DNA from: Paractinoplanes pyxinae
GTDB lineage: Bacteria; Actinomycetota; Actinomycetes; Mycobacteriales; Micromonosporaceae
Assembly: GCF_026626335.1 (NCBI RefSeq)
Contig: NZ_JAPNTZ010000014.1
Location: 62,001 to 126,000 of the forward strand
Reading direction: 5' to 3'
DNA: 64,000 nt
A program made the position numbers and the translations under genes. A model generated the notes under the pieces. That model worked only from the letters and a program-made list of their open reading frames with translations. It had not been told where the DNA came from and did no database searches. Shown piece after piece: positions 8,354 to 17,061 of this stretch (positions within the stretch are counted from its first letter, which is position 1; each line of letters starts with the position of its first letter).

Positions 8354-8824
8354 TCAGACCTCGAGCGCCTCGGTAACGATCGCGCACGCCTCGGCCGTGT
8401 GCAGGGGGCCGTTGCCGGCGGCCTTGTTGAGCAGGCGGCGGAACAGGGCCCGCTCCTGCTCGTCGAGGGTGCCCAGCGCCGCATCCTCGGCCTCGGCGAC
8501 CTGGCCGCACAGGGCGCCGATCGCCTCACGCCCCCGGGTGGTGGCGACGATCTGCCGCTGGCGGCGGTCGTGCGGGTTGGGCTGCCGCTCGGCGTAACCG
8601 GCCTCGACCAGGTCGTCGATCAGGTAGGTCATCATCGTGCGGTCGATGCCGAGCTTGGCCGCCAGGGCCGCCTGGCTGGGCGGGCGGCCCGCCACGACCT
8701 CGCACAGCGTCTGGTAGCCGCGGGCGCCGTGCGGGAAGCCGTCGAGTTTGGGGCCGACCATGTCGGCGTACGACCGCAGCAGGGTGCCCAGGGCCGCCCC
8801 AAGGTCCGCTGTCGTCTCGCTCAC
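8354..8824 (-). CDS. MarR-family transcriptional regulator
   Basis: Winged-helix regulator of 156 residues. The HTH is QAALAAKLGIDRTMMTYLIDDL and the wing NPHDRRQRQIVATTRG. It is divergent from the FAD oxidoreductase/LLM pair, with 80 bp between starts holding a palindrome, so it likely represses that operon. Its stop is 41 bp upstream of the kinase start on the same strand. Confidence 0.87.
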   Translation of the reverse strand: MSETTADLGAALGTLLRSYADMVGPKLDGFPHGARGYQTLCEVVAGRPPSQAALAAKLGIDRTMMTYLIDDLVEAGYAERQPNPHDRRQRQIVATTRGREAIGALCGQVAEAEDAALGTLDEQERALFRRLLNKAAGNGPLHTAEACAIVTEALEV

Positions 8825-8835
8825 CCGTCCATCCT

Positions 8836-8877
8836 ATCTGTTGGCCAGATCGTCTTTCCGCAATACTATCTCTGCAG
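8836..8877. promoter_or_regulatory. Candidate MarR operators upstream of the FAD oxidoreductase
   Basis: ATCTG-TTGGC-CAGAT at 8836-8850 is a 5-base inverted repeat with a 5-base spacer. A second palindrome, TCTGCAGA, is at 8870-8877, embedded in TATCTCTGCAGACGAC. Both lie between the divergent starts. Confidence 0.5.
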
Positions 8878-8904
8878 ACGACGATGGAAAATCCGGAGGA
8901 TCAC

Positions 8905-10491
8905 ATGATCTCGCTCGATCCCGACGCGTTCGCGGCTGAGGCGGAGCGGGCCGGCGGCACCGTGGTTCTGCACGAGACTGACGACGGCGGCCTCGACCCG
9001 TGGACGGCGGCGGTCTGGCTGGCCGGGCGCAACGACGACGTACGCATAAGCCTGGCGCAGCCCGTCGCGGCCGCAACGACCGAGATGCGCGACAAGGCCT
9101 ACGAAAGCTTGGAAATTCTGGCCGGGCCCCGGCTCACCGCGGAGATCCAGCGGCGGGAGGGCATCGACTACGACAGCATCCCGGCCTCGCTGGCCGACGT
9201 GGCGATCGCGCCCGGCGACCCGCGCTACCGCGGCCGCAAGTCGACATATATGCGCGGCGGCTCGCCCGGCCTCATCCTTCGCCCGCGTACCCCGGCCGAG
9301 GTGGCCGACGCCCTGGAGTTCGCGAGCCGGCACCGCACCGTGCCGTTCGGCCTGCGCAGCGGCGGCCACGGCATCAGCGGCCGCTCCACCAACGACGGCG
9401 GCCTCATCATCGACGTCGGCCTGATGAACGACGTCCAGGTGCTGGACGAGGAGCGCCGCCTCATCCGCACCGGCCCCGGCGCCACGTGGAAGCAGGTGGC
9501 GGCCGTCCTCGACAAGTACGACTGGGCCATCGGCTCCGGCGACTACGGCGGCGTCGGCGTCGGCGGTCTGGCCACCGCCGGCGGCATCGGCTTCCTGTCC
9601 CGCGAGCACGGCCTGACGATCGACCAGCTCCGCGCGGTCGAGCTCGTGCTGGCCGACGGCACCCCGATCCGGGTGAGCGCCGACGAGAATCAAGACCTTT
9701 TCTGGGCCGTACGCGGGGCCGGCGCCAATTTCGGCGTGGCCACCGCCTTCGAGTTCGAGGCCGCGCCGGCCGCCGAGGTCGGCTGGGCCCAGCTCACCCT
9801 GGTCAGTCCCGACCTCGAGCAGACCCTGACCCAGTTCGGCGAGGTCGCCCGGTCGGCGCCGCGCGACACGACGGTCTTCCTGATCGCCGGCCCGCCCCGC
9901 CAGGGCCAGTCGGTCGTCCAGCTGTACGGGATGGTCGACTCCGGCGACCCGGACACGATCATCGAGCGGCTGACCCCGTTCGCCCAGACCGGCCTGCTGG
10001 CTCAGCAGCAGGTGGTGGTCACCCGCTACGCCGACGTGATGGGCCAGGCCGCCGACATCGGCCCCGGCGGGCACCACGGCGCCGGTGACCCCGTCTCGCG
10101 CTCGGCCTTCCTGACTCGCCTGACTCCCGAGTTCGCCCGGGACGCCGTGAAGCTGCTGAACTCCGGCGAGGTCTACTTCTTCCAGTTGCGCCACATGGGC
10201 GGCGCCATCGCCGACACCCCCGCCGACGCCACCGCCTTCGCCCATCGCACGCCGGAGTTCTCGGTGGCTGCGATGGGCACGTCCCGAGAGGGCATCGACG
10301 AGGCCTGGGAGCCGTTGTCCCGCCACTTCGACGGCCTCTACCTGAGCTTCGAGACCGACCAGCGGCCCGAGCGCCTGACCGACGCCTTCCCGCCGGCCAC
10401 GCTGGCCCGGCTGCGCGATCTGAAGCGGCGCTACGACCCGGCCAACCTGTTCCGCGACAACTTCAACATCGATCCCGAGGTGAAGAAATGA
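8905..10491 (+). CDS. FAD-binding oxidoreductase, berberine-bridge-enzyme (BBE) type
   Basis: Flavoprotein oxidase/dehydrogenase of 528 residues. The FAD_binding_4 domain spans ~125-300: RSGGHGISG with the His expected to carry covalent FAD at residue 155, then DYGGVGVGGLATAGGIGFLS and the GANFGVATAFEF segment. The C-terminal BBE motif RRYDPANLFRDNFNI is intact. The Cys found in bicovalent BBE enzymes is absent, so single His linkage is expected. ATG 8905 has GGAGG upstream; an ATG seven codons earlier is less likely. An extra N-terminal ~110 residues is not recognised. It overlaps the following LLM gene by 4 bases (ATGA). Confidence 0.87.
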   Translation: MISLDPDAFAAEAERAGGTVVLHETDDGGLDPWTAAVWLAGRNDDVRISLAQPVAAATTEMRDKAYESLEILAGPRLTAEIQRREGIDYDSIPASLADVAIAPGDPRYRGRKSTYMRGGSPGLILRPRTPAEVADALEFASRHRTVPFGLRSGGHGISGRSTNDGGLIIDVGLMNDVQVLDEERRLIRTGPGATWKQVAAVLDKYDWAIGSGDYGGVGVGGLATAGGIGFLSREHGLTIDQLRAVELVLADGTPIRVSADENQDLFWAVRGAGANFGVATAFEFEAAPAAEVGWAQLTLVSPDLEQTLTQFGEVARSAPRDTTVFLIAGPPRQGQSVVQLYGMVDSGDPDTIIERLTPFAQTGLLAQQQVVVTRYADVMGQAADIGPGGHHGAGDPVSRSAFLTRLTPEFARDAVKLLNSGEVYFFQLRHMGGAIADTPADATAFAHRTPEFSVAAMGTSREGIDEAWEPLSRHFDGLYLSFETDQRPERLTDAFPPATLARLRDLKRRYDPANLFRDNFNIDPEVKK

Positions 10492-11363
10492 CCGACTACG
10501 GGCACGACCTGCTTTTCGGTACGTTCGTGACCCCCACCGGTGCGCAGGCCGTCGACCTGGCCGTCACCGCCGACCGGGCCGGCCTCGACCTGGTCACCTT
10601 CCAGGACCACCCGTACCAGCCGGCGTTCGTCGACACGTGGACGCTCATGGCGTACGTGGCCGCCAAGACCTCACGCATCCGGATCACCGGCAACGTGCTC
10701 AACCTGCCGCTGCGTCCGCCGGCCGTGCTGGCCCGGGCGGCCGCCTCGCTCGACGTCCTCAGCGGCGGCCGCATCGAGCTCGGGCTGGGATCGGGCGCCT
10801 TCCCGGACGGCGTGGCCGCGATGGGCGGACGGCGGCTGACTCCCGGGCAGAGCATCGAGGCGCTGGCCGAGGCGATCCCGATCATCCGTGACCTGTGGGA
10901 CACCACGACCCGCGAGCGCGTCAACCACCAGGGCGAGTACTACAAGGTGGTCGGAGCCAAGCGCGGACCGAAGCCGGCCCACGACATCGGCATCTGGATC
11001 GGCGCGTACAAGCCGAAGATGCTCGCCCTGACCGGTCGCCTGGGCGACGGCTGGCTCCCGTCGATGGACTATTTGCCGAAGGGCGCCGACTCGCTGCCCG
11101 AGATGAACGCCCGGATCGACGAAGGTGCACTCTCCGCCGGCCGGAAACCCCAGGACATCCGGCGCCTGCTCAACTTCATGCGCCTCGACGGCGGCCCCGC
11201 CCAGTGGGCCGAGCAATTCGCCGACCTGGCCCTCAACCACGGCATCAGCGGCTTCATCCTCGGCGGCGACAGTCACGAGCTGGCCGAGACCCTGGCCGAA
11301 GAAGTGGCGCCGGCCACCCGGGAGCTTGTCGAGAAAGAGCGTGGCGCTGCGTCCCAGCGGTGA
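10488..11363 (+). CDS. LLM-class flavin/F420-dependent oxidoreductase
   Basis: Luciferase-like monooxygenase of 291 residues with a TIM barrel. It shows FGTFVTP at the N terminus, TFQDHPYQP, the barrel strand RIRITGNVLNLPLRPPAVLARAAAS, GGRIELGLGSG and the phosphate-binding end HGISGFILGG. Actinomycete members of this group often use F420; the cofactor is not decided by sequence. It is translationally coupled to the FAD oxidoreductase (ATGA overlap). The pair may act on one substrate. Confidence 0.88.
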   Translation: MTDYGHDLLFGTFVTPTGAQAVDLAVTADRAGLDLVTFQDHPYQPAFVDTWTLMAYVAAKTSRIRITGNVLNLPLRPPAVLARAAASLDVLSGGRIELGLGSGAFPDGVAAMGGRRLTPGQSIEALAEAIPIIRDLWDTTTRERVNHQGEYYKVVGAKRGPKPAHDIGIWIGAYKPKMLALTGRLGDGWLPSMDYLPKGADSLPEMNARIDEGALSAGRKPQDIRRLLNFMRLDGGPAQWAEQFADLALNHGISGFILGGDSHELAETLAEEVAPATRELVEKERGAASQR

Positions 11364-11403
11364 CAGGCGGCCAGAATGGGCCGACTCGCACCGAGGAGAC
11401 GAG

Positions 11404-11811
11404 ATGGCCAAGTACCTGATGCTCAAGCACTACCGGGGTGGGCCGGCGGCGGTCAACGACGTGCCGATGGATCAGTGGACACCGGACGAGGTGACGGCCC
11501 ACATCCAGTACATGAAGGATTTCGCGGCCAAGCTCGTGAGCACGGGGGAGTTCGTCGACGAGCGCGCCCTCTCGCCCGAGGGCACGTTCGTCCGCTCCGG
11601 CGGTCCCGGCCGGCCGCCGGTCACCGACGGTCCCTTCGCCGAGACCAAAGATCTGATCGCGGGCTGGATGATCATCGACGTCGACACCTACGAGCGGGCG
11701 CTGGAACTGGCGGCCGAGCTGTCGGCGGCGCCGGGCGCGGGCGGCGAGCCGCTCCACGAATGGCTCGAGGTGCGCCCGCTGCTCGACGTGTCCCTGACCG
11801 GCACCGAGTGA
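11404..11811 (+). CDS. YCII-related DGPF-domain protein
   Basis: Small dimeric alpha/beta protein of 135 residues with the signature motif TDGPFAETKDLIAGWMIIDV. ATG 11404 follows GAGGAG, 41 bp after the LLM stop. Its stop overlaps the GTG start of the ECF sigma gene (GTGA). DGPF proteins are the typical genomic partners of ECF42-type sigma factors and are often their regulatory targets. The biochemical role is unknown. Confidence 0.9.
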   Translation: MAKYLMLKHYRGGPAAVNDVPMDQWTPDEVTAHIQYMKDFAAKLVSTGEFVDERALSPEGTFVRSGGPGRPPVTDGPFAETKDLIAGWMIIDVDTYERALELAAELSAAPGAGGEPLHEWLEVRPLLDVSLTGTE

Positions 11812-12944
11812 ACGCCGCCCTGCTGCGGACGCTGACGCCCACGGTTATCGCTGTCCTCGTCCGCCGGGGCGCCGATTTCGCAGCGGCCGAGGACGCCGTA
11901 CAGGAAGCCCTGATCGAAGCCGTACGGGTGTGGTCCGCCGAGGAACCGCGGGATCCACAGGGCTGGCTGATCACGGTGAGCTGGCGCAAATTCCTGGACG
12001 CCACCCGGGCCGACGCCTCGCGCCGGCAGCGCGAGGACCGGGTCCAGGCGGAGCTCACGCCCGTACCGGGAACCGAATTCGACGACACCCTGCAGCTGTA
12101 CTTTTTGTGCGCGCACCCGTCGCTCAGCCCGTCGTCGGCCGTCGCGCTCACGTTGCGTGCGGTCGGCGGCCTGACTACGCGTCAGATCGCGCAGGCCTAT
12201 CTGGTGCCCGAAGCGACGATGGCCCAGCGGATCAGCCGGGCCAAGCGCACGGTCGCCGGCGTCCGCCTCAACCAGCCGGGCGACCTCGCGACGGTCCTGC
12301 GGGTGCTCTACCTGGTGTTCAACGAGGGCTACTCCGGCGAGGTGGACCTGTCGGCGGAGGCGATCCGGCTGGCTCGTCAGGTGGCTGCCTCGTCGAAGGA
12401 CGAGGAGGCGGCGGGCCTGCTGGCGCTGATGCTGCTGCACCACGCCCGACGCCCGGCCCGCACCAAGGCCGACGGCAGCTTGGTGCCCCTGCCCGAGCAG
12501 GACCGCACGCTGTGGGACACCCGCCTGATCGCCGAGGGCGTCGACATCCTGCAGGCGGCGCTGGCCCGCGACCGCCTCGGCGAATACCAGGCCCAGGCCG
12601 CCATCGCGGCCCTGCACGCCGACGCCCGGACCGCCGCCGAGACCGACTGGGTGCAGATCGTCGAGTGGTACGACGAGCTGGTACGCCTGACGGACAGCCC
12701 GGTGGCCCGCCTCAACCGAGCCGTCGCCGTCGGCGAGGCGGACGGCCCCCACGCCGGCTTGGCCGCCCTGGCCGAGCTGGACCCGGCCCTGCCCCGCCAC
12801 ACCGCGGCCGCCGCCTACCTGCACGAGCGGGCCGGCGACGCGGTCACGGCGGCCCGCCTGTACGCCGAGGCCGCCCGCGCCGCCACGAGCCTGCCCGAAC
12901 GCGACCACCTGACCCGCCAGGCGGCCCGTCTGCATGCAACCTAG
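11808..12944 (+). CDS. ECF sigma factor, ECF42 type (DUF6596 C-terminal extension)
   Basis: RNA polymerase sigma factor of 378 residues. The sigma-2 region lies around AAAEDAVQEALIEAVRVW and the sigma-4 region around GLTTRQIAQAYLVPEATMAQRISRAKR. Then comes the ~200-residue extension typical of ECF42 (LYLVFNEGYSG, LMLLHHARRPAR, the W-Y-D-L-T-S-P-N-R-A-VA pattern, TPR-like end). No anti-sigma gene is adjacent, which fits this group, where the extension is thought to control activity. The GTG start at 11808 overlaps the DGPF stop. The tail overlaps the convergent next gene by 4 bp. Confidence 0.9.
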   Translation: MNAALLRTLTPTVIAVLVRRGADFAAAEDAVQEALIEAVRVWSAEEPRDPQGWLITVSWRKFLDATRADASRRQREDRVQAELTPVPGTEFDDTLQLYFLCAHPSLSPSSAVALTLRAVGGLTTRQIAQAYLVPEATMAQRISRAKRTVAGVRLNQPGDLATVLRVLYLVFNEGYSGEVDLSAEAIRLARQVAASSKDEEAAGLLALMLLHHARRPARTKADGSLVPLPEQDRTLWDTRLIAEGVDILQAALARDRLGEYQAQAAIAALHADARTAAETDWVQIVEWYDELVRLTDSPVARLNRAVAVGEADGPHAGLAALAELDPALPRHTAAAAYLHERAGDAVTAARLYAEAARAATSLPERDHLTRQAARLHAT

Positions 12945-14026
12945 GCCTCGACCAGTTGGTAGTCGGCCGGCACCTTCTCCAGGGTGGCGATGCTGATGTG
13001 CGGCCACACCGCCCGGCCCGGGTGCTCATCCTCGCGGGGCCGGAAGAATTCGAGCATGACGATCTGCGAATACTGCAGCCGCAGGCGCGGGTTTCCCAGC
13101 TCGTCCCGCTCGGCCAGTTCCTGGATCCAGAACGTCGACTTCATGCTGACCGACTCGGCCTCGCGCACCGAGAACGGCGCGTTCATGACGCCGGCGCTCT
13201 TGCGCGTGGAATCGACGGTCAGCGTGGTCGTCCGGACGATGTCGACGCCGCGATTGGCGAAACGCAGAATCTCGTTCATGTCGGCCGGGCTGAAGCCGGG
13301 GAAGCCCGGAAAGCCGACGTTCCCCATGAACGGGTTGTCGATGTAGTGCTTGTACGGCTCGAGGTACGGGTCGGATTTGAAGTCGTAGTCCGGCGTGCTG
13401 ACGTCCTCGAAGCGGCCCGACGGCAATCCGCTGACCGCCGGAATGTCCGGCATTCCCTCGTGAACTTCGGACCGGCCGATGGCCAGCACCGAGTTCCCGT
13501 GCGGAATGGAAGCGAGTCGGGCGACATCCAGGTCGACCTCGGTGACGTCGGCTCCCTTGATGTTGTCGTCCTTCGTCCGGCGGTTCTTCTCGTACAGCCA
13601 CAGCCCCGGCTCGTGATGGATCGGCAGGCCCGGCAATCCGGCCAGACCGCCGCTGTCCGGCCTGTCCTCGGCCGCCACCTGGGCGATCTTCTGCTGGTAG
13701 TCGAGCGTGGCCACGAGCTGATCGGAATCGGTGGTGCCGGGCCGGACCAAACCCCTATTGGGTACGTCGTCGTCGACAAAAGTGAAGCGGAGCTCCTCGT
13801 CGTACTGGTTCATCAGCACCCGGAACTTGAACCCGGCCGGCGGCGCCGGAGCCTGATCGAACGGCAGGGCAATCATGTTCCAGCCGGTGCCGCGGGCGAC
13901 CCAGACACCGGGCAGGTTCTGCAACGGCCCGAGATCCGGCGGCGCGGGAGCTCCGCGGTTGGTCAAGCTCGCGGTCGCCAGAGGCGGCACGACATCAGCG
14001 AATTGACGAGTCCGGCGATCGGTCAT
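12941..14026 (-). CDS. Conserved protein of unknown function, possible lipocalin-like heme/FMN-binding barrel
   Basis: Soluble protein of 361 residues with no signal peptide, starting MTDRRTRQFADV at ATG 14026 with GGGGAGAA upstream. Near residue 35 it has GPLQNLPGVWVARGTGWNMI, which recalls the W-x-G-x-G start of nitrobindin/lipocalin-like barrels. The end (VWPHISIATLEKV) resembles the closing strand of proteins annotated as heme-binding. The middle is rich in Gly-Phe-Pro (GNVGFPGFPGF). Function is not assignable. It overlaps the sigma gene by 4 bp, tail to tail. Confidence 0.6.
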   Translation of the reverse strand: MTDRRTRQFADVVPPLATASLTNRGAPAPPDLGPLQNLPGVWVARGTGWNMIALPFDQAPAPPAGFKFRVLMNQYDEELRFTFVDDDVPNRGLVRPGTTDSDQLVATLDYQQKIAQVAAEDRPDSGGLAGLPGLPIHHEPGLWLYEKNRRTKDDNIKGADVTEVDLDVARLASIPHGNSVLAIGRSEVHEGMPDIPAVSGLPSGRFEDVSTPDYDFKSDPYLEPYKHYIDNPFMGNVGFPGFPGFSPADMNEILRFANRGVDIVRTTTLTVDSTRKSAGVMNAPFSVREAESVSMKSTFWIQELAERDELGNPRLRLQYSQIVMLEFFRPREDEHPGRAVWPHISIATLEKVPADYQLVEA

Positions 14027-14102
14027 GAATTCTCCCCGTGATGCGAATGACGAAAGGGCCGATGCTTCACCCGGGGCAACCATATGGAGGAAATCCGCGC
14101 CC

Positions 14103-14774
14103 TCATGTCCTCGATTTGTCCACGTCGGAACGCCGACTCGCTCTCGTGAGCAGGACGTGATCCTCGCGGACCGCACCGACCATGGCGAACGGAAATCGGT
14201 CCACGTCCTCGCAGAAAGGGAGGTCCAGCGTCAGATCGGGGCGATCGGCGGCGCCCTGCCTGATGCCGGCGATCAGATCGGCCCGGCTCGAAGGCGGTCC
14301 GCCGAGAAGGCCGGCCAGATACCTGGCGCAGGCCCAGTCCTCGGCGCTGCGCCCGGTGCACAAAAGTGTCCAGGGGCGACCCGGATGGTGGGTCGTTATC
14401 CAGTCGGCGGTGGCGCCGGCATTGACGGCCGACGCCGCGAGCAGCGCCACCGGCTCCGGGCACCTCGCCAGCCCGCGGGTCCCGTTCGAGGTCGCCTGGA
14501 TGAGGCGCCGGCCGTCGACGAGCGCGGCCGACATCTCGAACGGCGAGTTCCCGAGGTCGAAATCGGGGGGCTTGAGCCCGCCGACCTCGCCGGCGAGCAG
14601 GCGGTCGGGGTGCCGTCGCCGCAGTTCCCGGCCGAGGCCGGCCGAAGCTGCGCAGGCGATGTCCGTGGCGCCCCGCGCGAAGGCGATCGCCGCGGTCGTG
14701 AAGGCCCGGATGACGTCGATGACGACGACCGCCCGGCCGGGTGGCACCTCGGCGTCCATACCCACGATCGACAC
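14103..14774 (-). CDS. 2-phosphosulfolactate phosphatase-like (ComB family) protein
   Basis: ComB-fold protein of about 223 residues. It shows AVVVIDVIRAFTTAA at the N terminus, LAGEVGGLKPPDFDLGNSP, and ATSNGTRGL, all characteristic of ComB. In methanogens ComB acts in coenzyme M synthesis, a pathway not expected in an actinomycete, so the real substrate is probably another phosphate ester. The start is ambiguous: GTG 14774 sits 9 bases after AAGGA, while ATG 14759 and GTG 14780 are also possible. It is divergent from the beta-propeller gene. Confidence 0.75.
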   Translation of the reverse strand: MSIVGMDAEVPPGRAVVVIDVIRAFTTAAIAFARGATDIACAASAGLGRELRRRHPDRLLAGEVGGLKPPDFDLGNSPFEMSAALVDGRRLIQATSNGTRGLARCPEPVALLAASAVNAGATADWITTHHPGRPWTLLCTGRSAEDWACARYLAGLLGGPPSSRADLIAGIRQGAADRPDLTLDLPFCEDVDRFPFAMVGAVREDHVLLTRASRRSDVDKSRT

Positions 14775-14915
14775 GAGCACCGATCCTTCGGCATGGGTAT
14801 TGTCTGCCGCAACGCCGTTTCCTCGGCTCGGCGGTCGCCGGGCGGGTTCACCCGACCGGGTGAGCGCACCGCCGCGCGTACGGTCGTAGTCGATCTTCGT
14901 CCCTACGGTGAGGTC

Positions 14916-16079
14916 GTGAAGAGTCGCTACCTTGCCGTCGCCGTGGTCGCCGCAACCGCTCTGGGTGGGCCCTTGTGGGCGCCGGCCGCCGCATCGGTGC
15001 CCGACAGTTGGGCGCAGGCAGCGGCTCACGCGACCGGCGACCACTTCAATCCCGGCGAGATCCGGCTGACCCCGGCCACCGCGGCCAAGCTGAAGCCGCG
15101 CTGGAGCGTGCCGCTACGCGAGGCGAAATGCGCCTTCCCGGCCGCGCCCCTGATCGCCGCCGGCCGGCTGGTCACTGCCGAGTCGTACCGGATCAGGGCC
15201 TATGACGCCACGACCGGCAAACTGGCCTGGCAGACCGCGGACACGACCAAGAAGACCAGCATCACCCTGGCCGCCGTCGTGGGGACCAGGCTCGTGGCCC
15301 AGTCCCGGGACTGCCGATCGGGCAAGACCTTCCTCACCGCCTACGACGTGACCACCGGCAAGGTGCTCTTTTCCAAGCGAATTCCCGAAACTATGTACGG
15401 CGTACTGGTCGACAAGGGCGTGGTGCTCGGCAGCGTGTGGGACGCGACGATCAGCAAGTACGGCATCCGCGCGTACCGCATCGCCGACGGCTCCCGTGTG
15501 TGGGCCCGCCAGGGATCATCGATCGCCGGTGAAACGATTGCCGCCGGCGGAAAGATCCTCGTGGTCGACGACACCTCGACAACCGCGGTCGACGTCACGA
15601 CGGGCCGGACGGTGTGGTCGGCCGGCACCGGCTGCTTCACCCCGATCGGCGCCTCGCCCGACGGCGGCACCTTCTATATGCGCTGCGATCCCGACGGCCT
15701 CATCCGCCGCGTCAGCGCCGACACCGGAGCCGTCGTCAAGACCTTCCCGAACCACGGCTCGACGTACGGCTTCGCCACCGACGGCGAACGCGTGTATCTG
15801 CACACCTTCGCCAACCAGGTGATCGCCGTCGACGCCACCGACGGCCACCGTGTCTGGACGGCTTCCTTCACCGACGACGCCCCCTTCGAGTTCGCCATCG
15901 GCGGCGGAGTCGTCTACGGCTACCGCGGCGACGCCCATCCCGTGGCTGCCTTCGACACGCGTACGGGCAAGGAGATCAAGCTCGACGCGACCACCGCGAC
16001 CTTCCGAAGCGCCCCGATGGTGGCCAACGGCCGCCTGTACGGCAGGACCGCCTCAGCGGTGACCGTTTACGCCCCCTGA
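14916..16079 (+). CDS. Secreted PQQ-like beta-propeller protein
   Basis: 387 residues with a GTG start (14916) after GGTGAGG. A signal peptide covers ~1-28 (basic start, AVAVVAATALGG core, APAAAS). The rest is made of WD/PQQ-like blades with repeated AYDATTGKLAWQT, AYDVTTGKVLFS, AVDVTTGRTVWS, AVDATDGHRVWT and AFDTRTGKEI. It lacks the active-site residues of quinoprotein dehydrogenases as far as can be judged, so a structural or binding role outside the cell is likely. No enzymatic partner is adjacent. Confidence 0.8.
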   Translation: MKSRYLAVAVVAATALGGPLWAPAAASVPDSWAQAAAHATGDHFNPGEIRLTPATAAKLKPRWSVPLREAKCAFPAAPLIAAGRLVTAESYRIRAYDATTGKLAWQTADTTKKTSITLAAVVGTRLVAQSRDCRSGKTFLTAYDVTTGKVLFSKRIPETMYGVLVDKGVVLGSVWDATISKYGIRAYRIADGSRVWARQGSSIAGETIAAGGKILVVDDTSTTAVDVTTGRTVWSAGTGCFTPIGASPDGGTFYMRCDPDGLIRRVSADTGAVVKTFPNHGSTYGFATDGERVYLHTFANQVIAVDATDGHRVWTASFTDDAPFEFAIGGGVVYGYRGDAHPVAAFDTRTGKEIKLDATTATFRSAPMVANGRLYGRTASAVTVYAP

Positions 16080-16104
16080 GCCACGCGGTACTACTCTCCG
16101 CTGC

Positions 16105-17061
16105 ATGCCTGATGATCACGCATACGGCGTACGGCTCTTCGTTCCCGGATCCGCCGCGACGATGGCCGACTGGCAGGACTCGCTGGGCGGTTCCGGCCTG
16201 ACGCTGGATCTCGGCCTGGGCGCCCGCGCGCAGTGGGTGGAGAATGACGGTTCGTTCGGTCCGGCGTTCAGTCACGGCACTATGTCCGTACGGGATCAGA
16301 GCGCCGTCGCCGCGGCCGGGAGCGCACTGGTGCTGGACCTGCCGGTGTACCTGCACGAGGCGGCGGCCGAGGTGGCGACGGTGATCGCCGCGCTGGGCGA
16401 CGCCGGGGCCTTGGGCGTACGACTTGAACAGTCGAAGCTGGGCTGGCCGGTCTCACACTGGGTTCGCAGCCTCCAGGACGGCGACCCGTGGATGCTGTAC
16501 CGCACCGCCGTCGTCGTCCTTCAAGGCGGCGGCCGTTCGCAGTCCTGCGGTATGCACGCGTTCGGTCTGCCTGACGCGCAGATCGAGGCCCCGCCGGACG
16601 AGGCCGACCGAATCCTCAGCTCGCTCAACGTGTACCAACTGGCGGAGGATCCCGTCCTGGTCAGCGGCGACACCTTCAGCCCCGACCCGGACACCCCGCG
16701 CCGCCGCCTGGTCCGCTGGCCCGACGATGGATATCCGCCCGGCCACCCCTGCCACAACCCGTTCGGTGTCTGGCGTCTGGGCCCTGCGGGAGGGAAAGCC
16801 GACCCACGGAGCGAGCTCCGGCCTGTGTTCGTCCCCGCCCTGATGGCCCTGCTCACCGCCGCCGAGCAGAAGGCCGGCCGCCCCTTGCGCCGAGACGAGG
16901 TGGAACGCCTGACCGGCGATGGGACCTGCATGATGATGCCCCATGCCGACGCGCAGACGCTCGAACGCCGCCGCGGCTACGCCGACCTCGACCCCGAGCA
17001 CGCCTGGGCGCAGTGGCAGACGGTGGCCGAGTTTCGGAGCCGTCCGGCCGGGGGCTCGTGA
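16105..17061 (+). CDS. Hypothetical protein, possibly DUF4261-like
   Basis: 318 residues, soluble, no signal or TM segment. The central part (LGVRLEQSKLGWP, SCGMHAFGLPDAQI) resembles DUF4261-type proteins; I am not sure of this. The second half ends with a charged helical stretch. ATG 16105 lies 25 bp after the propeller stop. Its stop overlaps the next start (TGATG), so the two are translationally coupled. Function unknown. Confidence 0.6.
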   Translation: MPDDHAYGVRLFVPGSAATMADWQDSLGGSGLTLDLGLGARAQWVENDGSFGPAFSHGTMSVRDQSAVAAAGSALVLDLPVYLHEAAAEVATVIAALGDAGALGVRLEQSKLGWPVSHWVRSLQDGDPWMLYRTAVVVLQGGGRSQSCGMHAFGLPDAQIEAPPDEADRILSSLNVYQLAEDPVLVSGDTFSPDPDTPRRRLVRWPDDGYPPGHPCHNPFGVWRLGPAGGKADPRSELRPVFVPALMALLTAAEQKAGRPLRRDEVERLTGDGTCMMMPHADAQTLERRRGYADLDPEHAWAQWQTVAEFRSRPAGGS

